Positions 63,141-64,000 of a stretch of DNA of 64,000 bases are shown piece after piece. The DNA comes from Rhizobiaceae bacterium (GTDB lineage: Bacteria; Pseudomonadota; Alphaproteobacteria; Rhizobiales; Rhizobiaceae). The number at the start of each line of letters is the position of its first letter. Position 1 is the first letter of the stretch. The DNA is taken from assembly GCA_029233925.1 (NCBI GenBank), contig JARGOX010000019.1:62001-126000 (forward strand), read 5' to 3'. The translations under genes and the position numbers were made by a program. Below the pieces are notes generated by a model. The model made no database searches. It was not told where the DNA came from and saw nothing but the letters and a program-made list of their open reading frames with translations.

Positions 63141-64000
63141 TTAAAGCAACTTTCCATCAGTGAAGCTCTTGCGCACGTCTTCACGCTCGTTTTCAGGCGC
63201 AGAAACCAGACCATATTCAGCCAACGGAGAATCCGGGCCGATCATCTGATCGGATGTGAAGAACTCGACATATTCCTTCAGGCCGGGAATAACGCCGAGA
63301 TGGGCCTTCTTGACGTAGAAGAAAAGCGGGCGTGATACCGGATAGATGCCGGCAGCAATGCTTTCCGTGTCCGGAACGATATCGTTGACCGTGGCAACTT
63401 TCAGCTTGTCGGCATTGTTTTCATAGAAAGCCAGACCGAAGACGCCAACGCCGGTTTTGTTGGAGTCGATACGCGCCAATGTTTCCGTGTAGTCACCGTC
63501 GATATCGACCGCACCACCGTCCTTGCGCACAGCGATACAGGCCTTGCCGGCAGCCTTTTTATCCATGCCGCCATCGATGTGGACCTGCTTGTCGCCGACT
63601 TCTTCGCAACCGACTTCCAGCAGCTTGTCTTCAAACACTTCGCGTGTGCCGTGTTTTTCACCGGGAATATAGGCGTTGATGTCCCAATCCGGCAGATCGG
63701 CGTTGACATCCGACCATTTCTTGTTGGGGTTTGCGACGGCTTTGCCGTCCACGATGATATTGGCAGCAAGCGCCAGATAGACATCTTTTGGCGTCAGCTT
63801 GAAATCAGGTCCGTTGATGTCTGTGGCAAAGACAATGCCATCATAACCAATGCGGATTTCCTGAATTTCGGTGACGCCGTTTTCAGCGCATGCCTCGATT
63901 TCGCTATCACGAATGGAACGCGAAGAGTTTGCGATATCAATGGTCTGCGGGCCAACGCCCTTGCAGAATTCTTTCAGACCGCCCGAAGAACCACCGGATT
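63141..64000 (-). CDS. pstS: Phosphate-binding periplasmic protein, 5' part outside window
   Basis: The C-terminal ~286 residues of a PstS-type phosphate receptor. SSGGLKEFCKGVGPQTIDIA and NSSRSIRDSEIEACAENGV match the phosphate-site region of this subfamily, with the second-lobe features GVFGLAFYENNADKLKV and GIYPVSRPLFFYVKKAH. The signal peptide and the pho promoter lie beyond the right edge. It is followed by pstC, pstA, pstB, phoU and phoB in the usual order. Confidence 0.95.
   Translation of the reverse strand, partial: SGGSSGGLKEFCKGVGPQTIDIANSSRSIRDSEIEACAENGVTEIQEIRIGYDGIVFATDINGPDFKLTPKDVYLALAANIIVDGKAVANPNKKWSDVNADLPDWDINAYIPGEKHGTREVFEDKLLEVGCEEVGDKQVHIDGGMDKKAAGKACIAVRKDGGAVDIDGDYTETLARIDSNKTGVGVFGLAFYENNADKLKVATVNDIVPDTESIAAGIYPVSRPLFFYVKKAHLGVIPGLKEYVEFFTSDQMIGPDSPLAEYGLVSAPENEREDVRKSFTDGKLL

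Overview
The window reads as chromosomal DNA of a salt-adapted, probably marine alphaproteobacterium, most likely of the Hyphomicrobiales (Rhizobiales). Pointers are a GcrA cell-cycle regulator, a SAM-II riboswitch ahead of metZ, a long two-lobed dCTP deaminase, a complete ectoine operon with its own aspartokinase, an OsmF/YehZYXW osmoprotectant importer, TrkH, a NavAb-like sodium channel and several TRAP transporters. Genus is not resolved.

Layout. 1-2.6 kb: a TRAP operon (minus strand, cut by the left edge). 2.86-4.2 kb: voltage-gated sodium channel and CreA. 4.27-8.86 kb: ectABC-ask (minus) divergent from the MarR-type ectR. 9.0-23.6 kb: a housekeeping block with dCTP deaminase, SAM-II/metZ, a CDP-alcohol phosphatidyltransferase, apaG-trkH, an RND efflux pair, hslO-argF-argD and gcrA. 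23.7-32.1 kb: AbrB-type membrane protein, a P-loop kinase-like protein, a methyltransferase, MYG1, the osmF-yehYXW operon and a thioesterase.

32.3-47.3 kb is an accessory stretch in which transcription regulators alternate with small redox or detoxification units: MFS, LysR/pirin/isochorismatase, cupin/LysR, AraC/SDR, a two-subunit molybdenum hydroxylase with an AraC gene, and AraC/SDR-SDR. It also holds the decayed 5' end of a second MFS gene. 47.4-50.8 kb carries two divergent autoregulated-looking units: membrane protein-XRE-hydrolase, and Acg-type nitroreductase-MarR. Their shared intergenic region has two promoters and two different pairs of operators. 50.8-57.8 kb is a uronate-catabolic locus: a GntR gene divergent from uxaC-TRAP(PQM)-kdgF-kduI-kduD. 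57.8-64 kb is the pstSCAB-phoU-phoB phosphate regulon (minus strand, pstS cut by the right edge).

How it fits together. Ectoine synthesis, betaine-type import, K+ uptake and the sodium channel all concern ion and osmotic balance. The uronate operon would import and process saturated and 4,5-unsaturated uronates, such as those from algal or plant polysaccharides. The most striking non-coding signals are a dense cluster of CcrM (GANTC) sites upstream of gcrA and a smaller one upstream of ectR, the double-operator region at 49.07-49.18 kb, and the MFS gene remnant. I found no tRNA, rRNA, CRISPR array, insertion sequence or phage genes.
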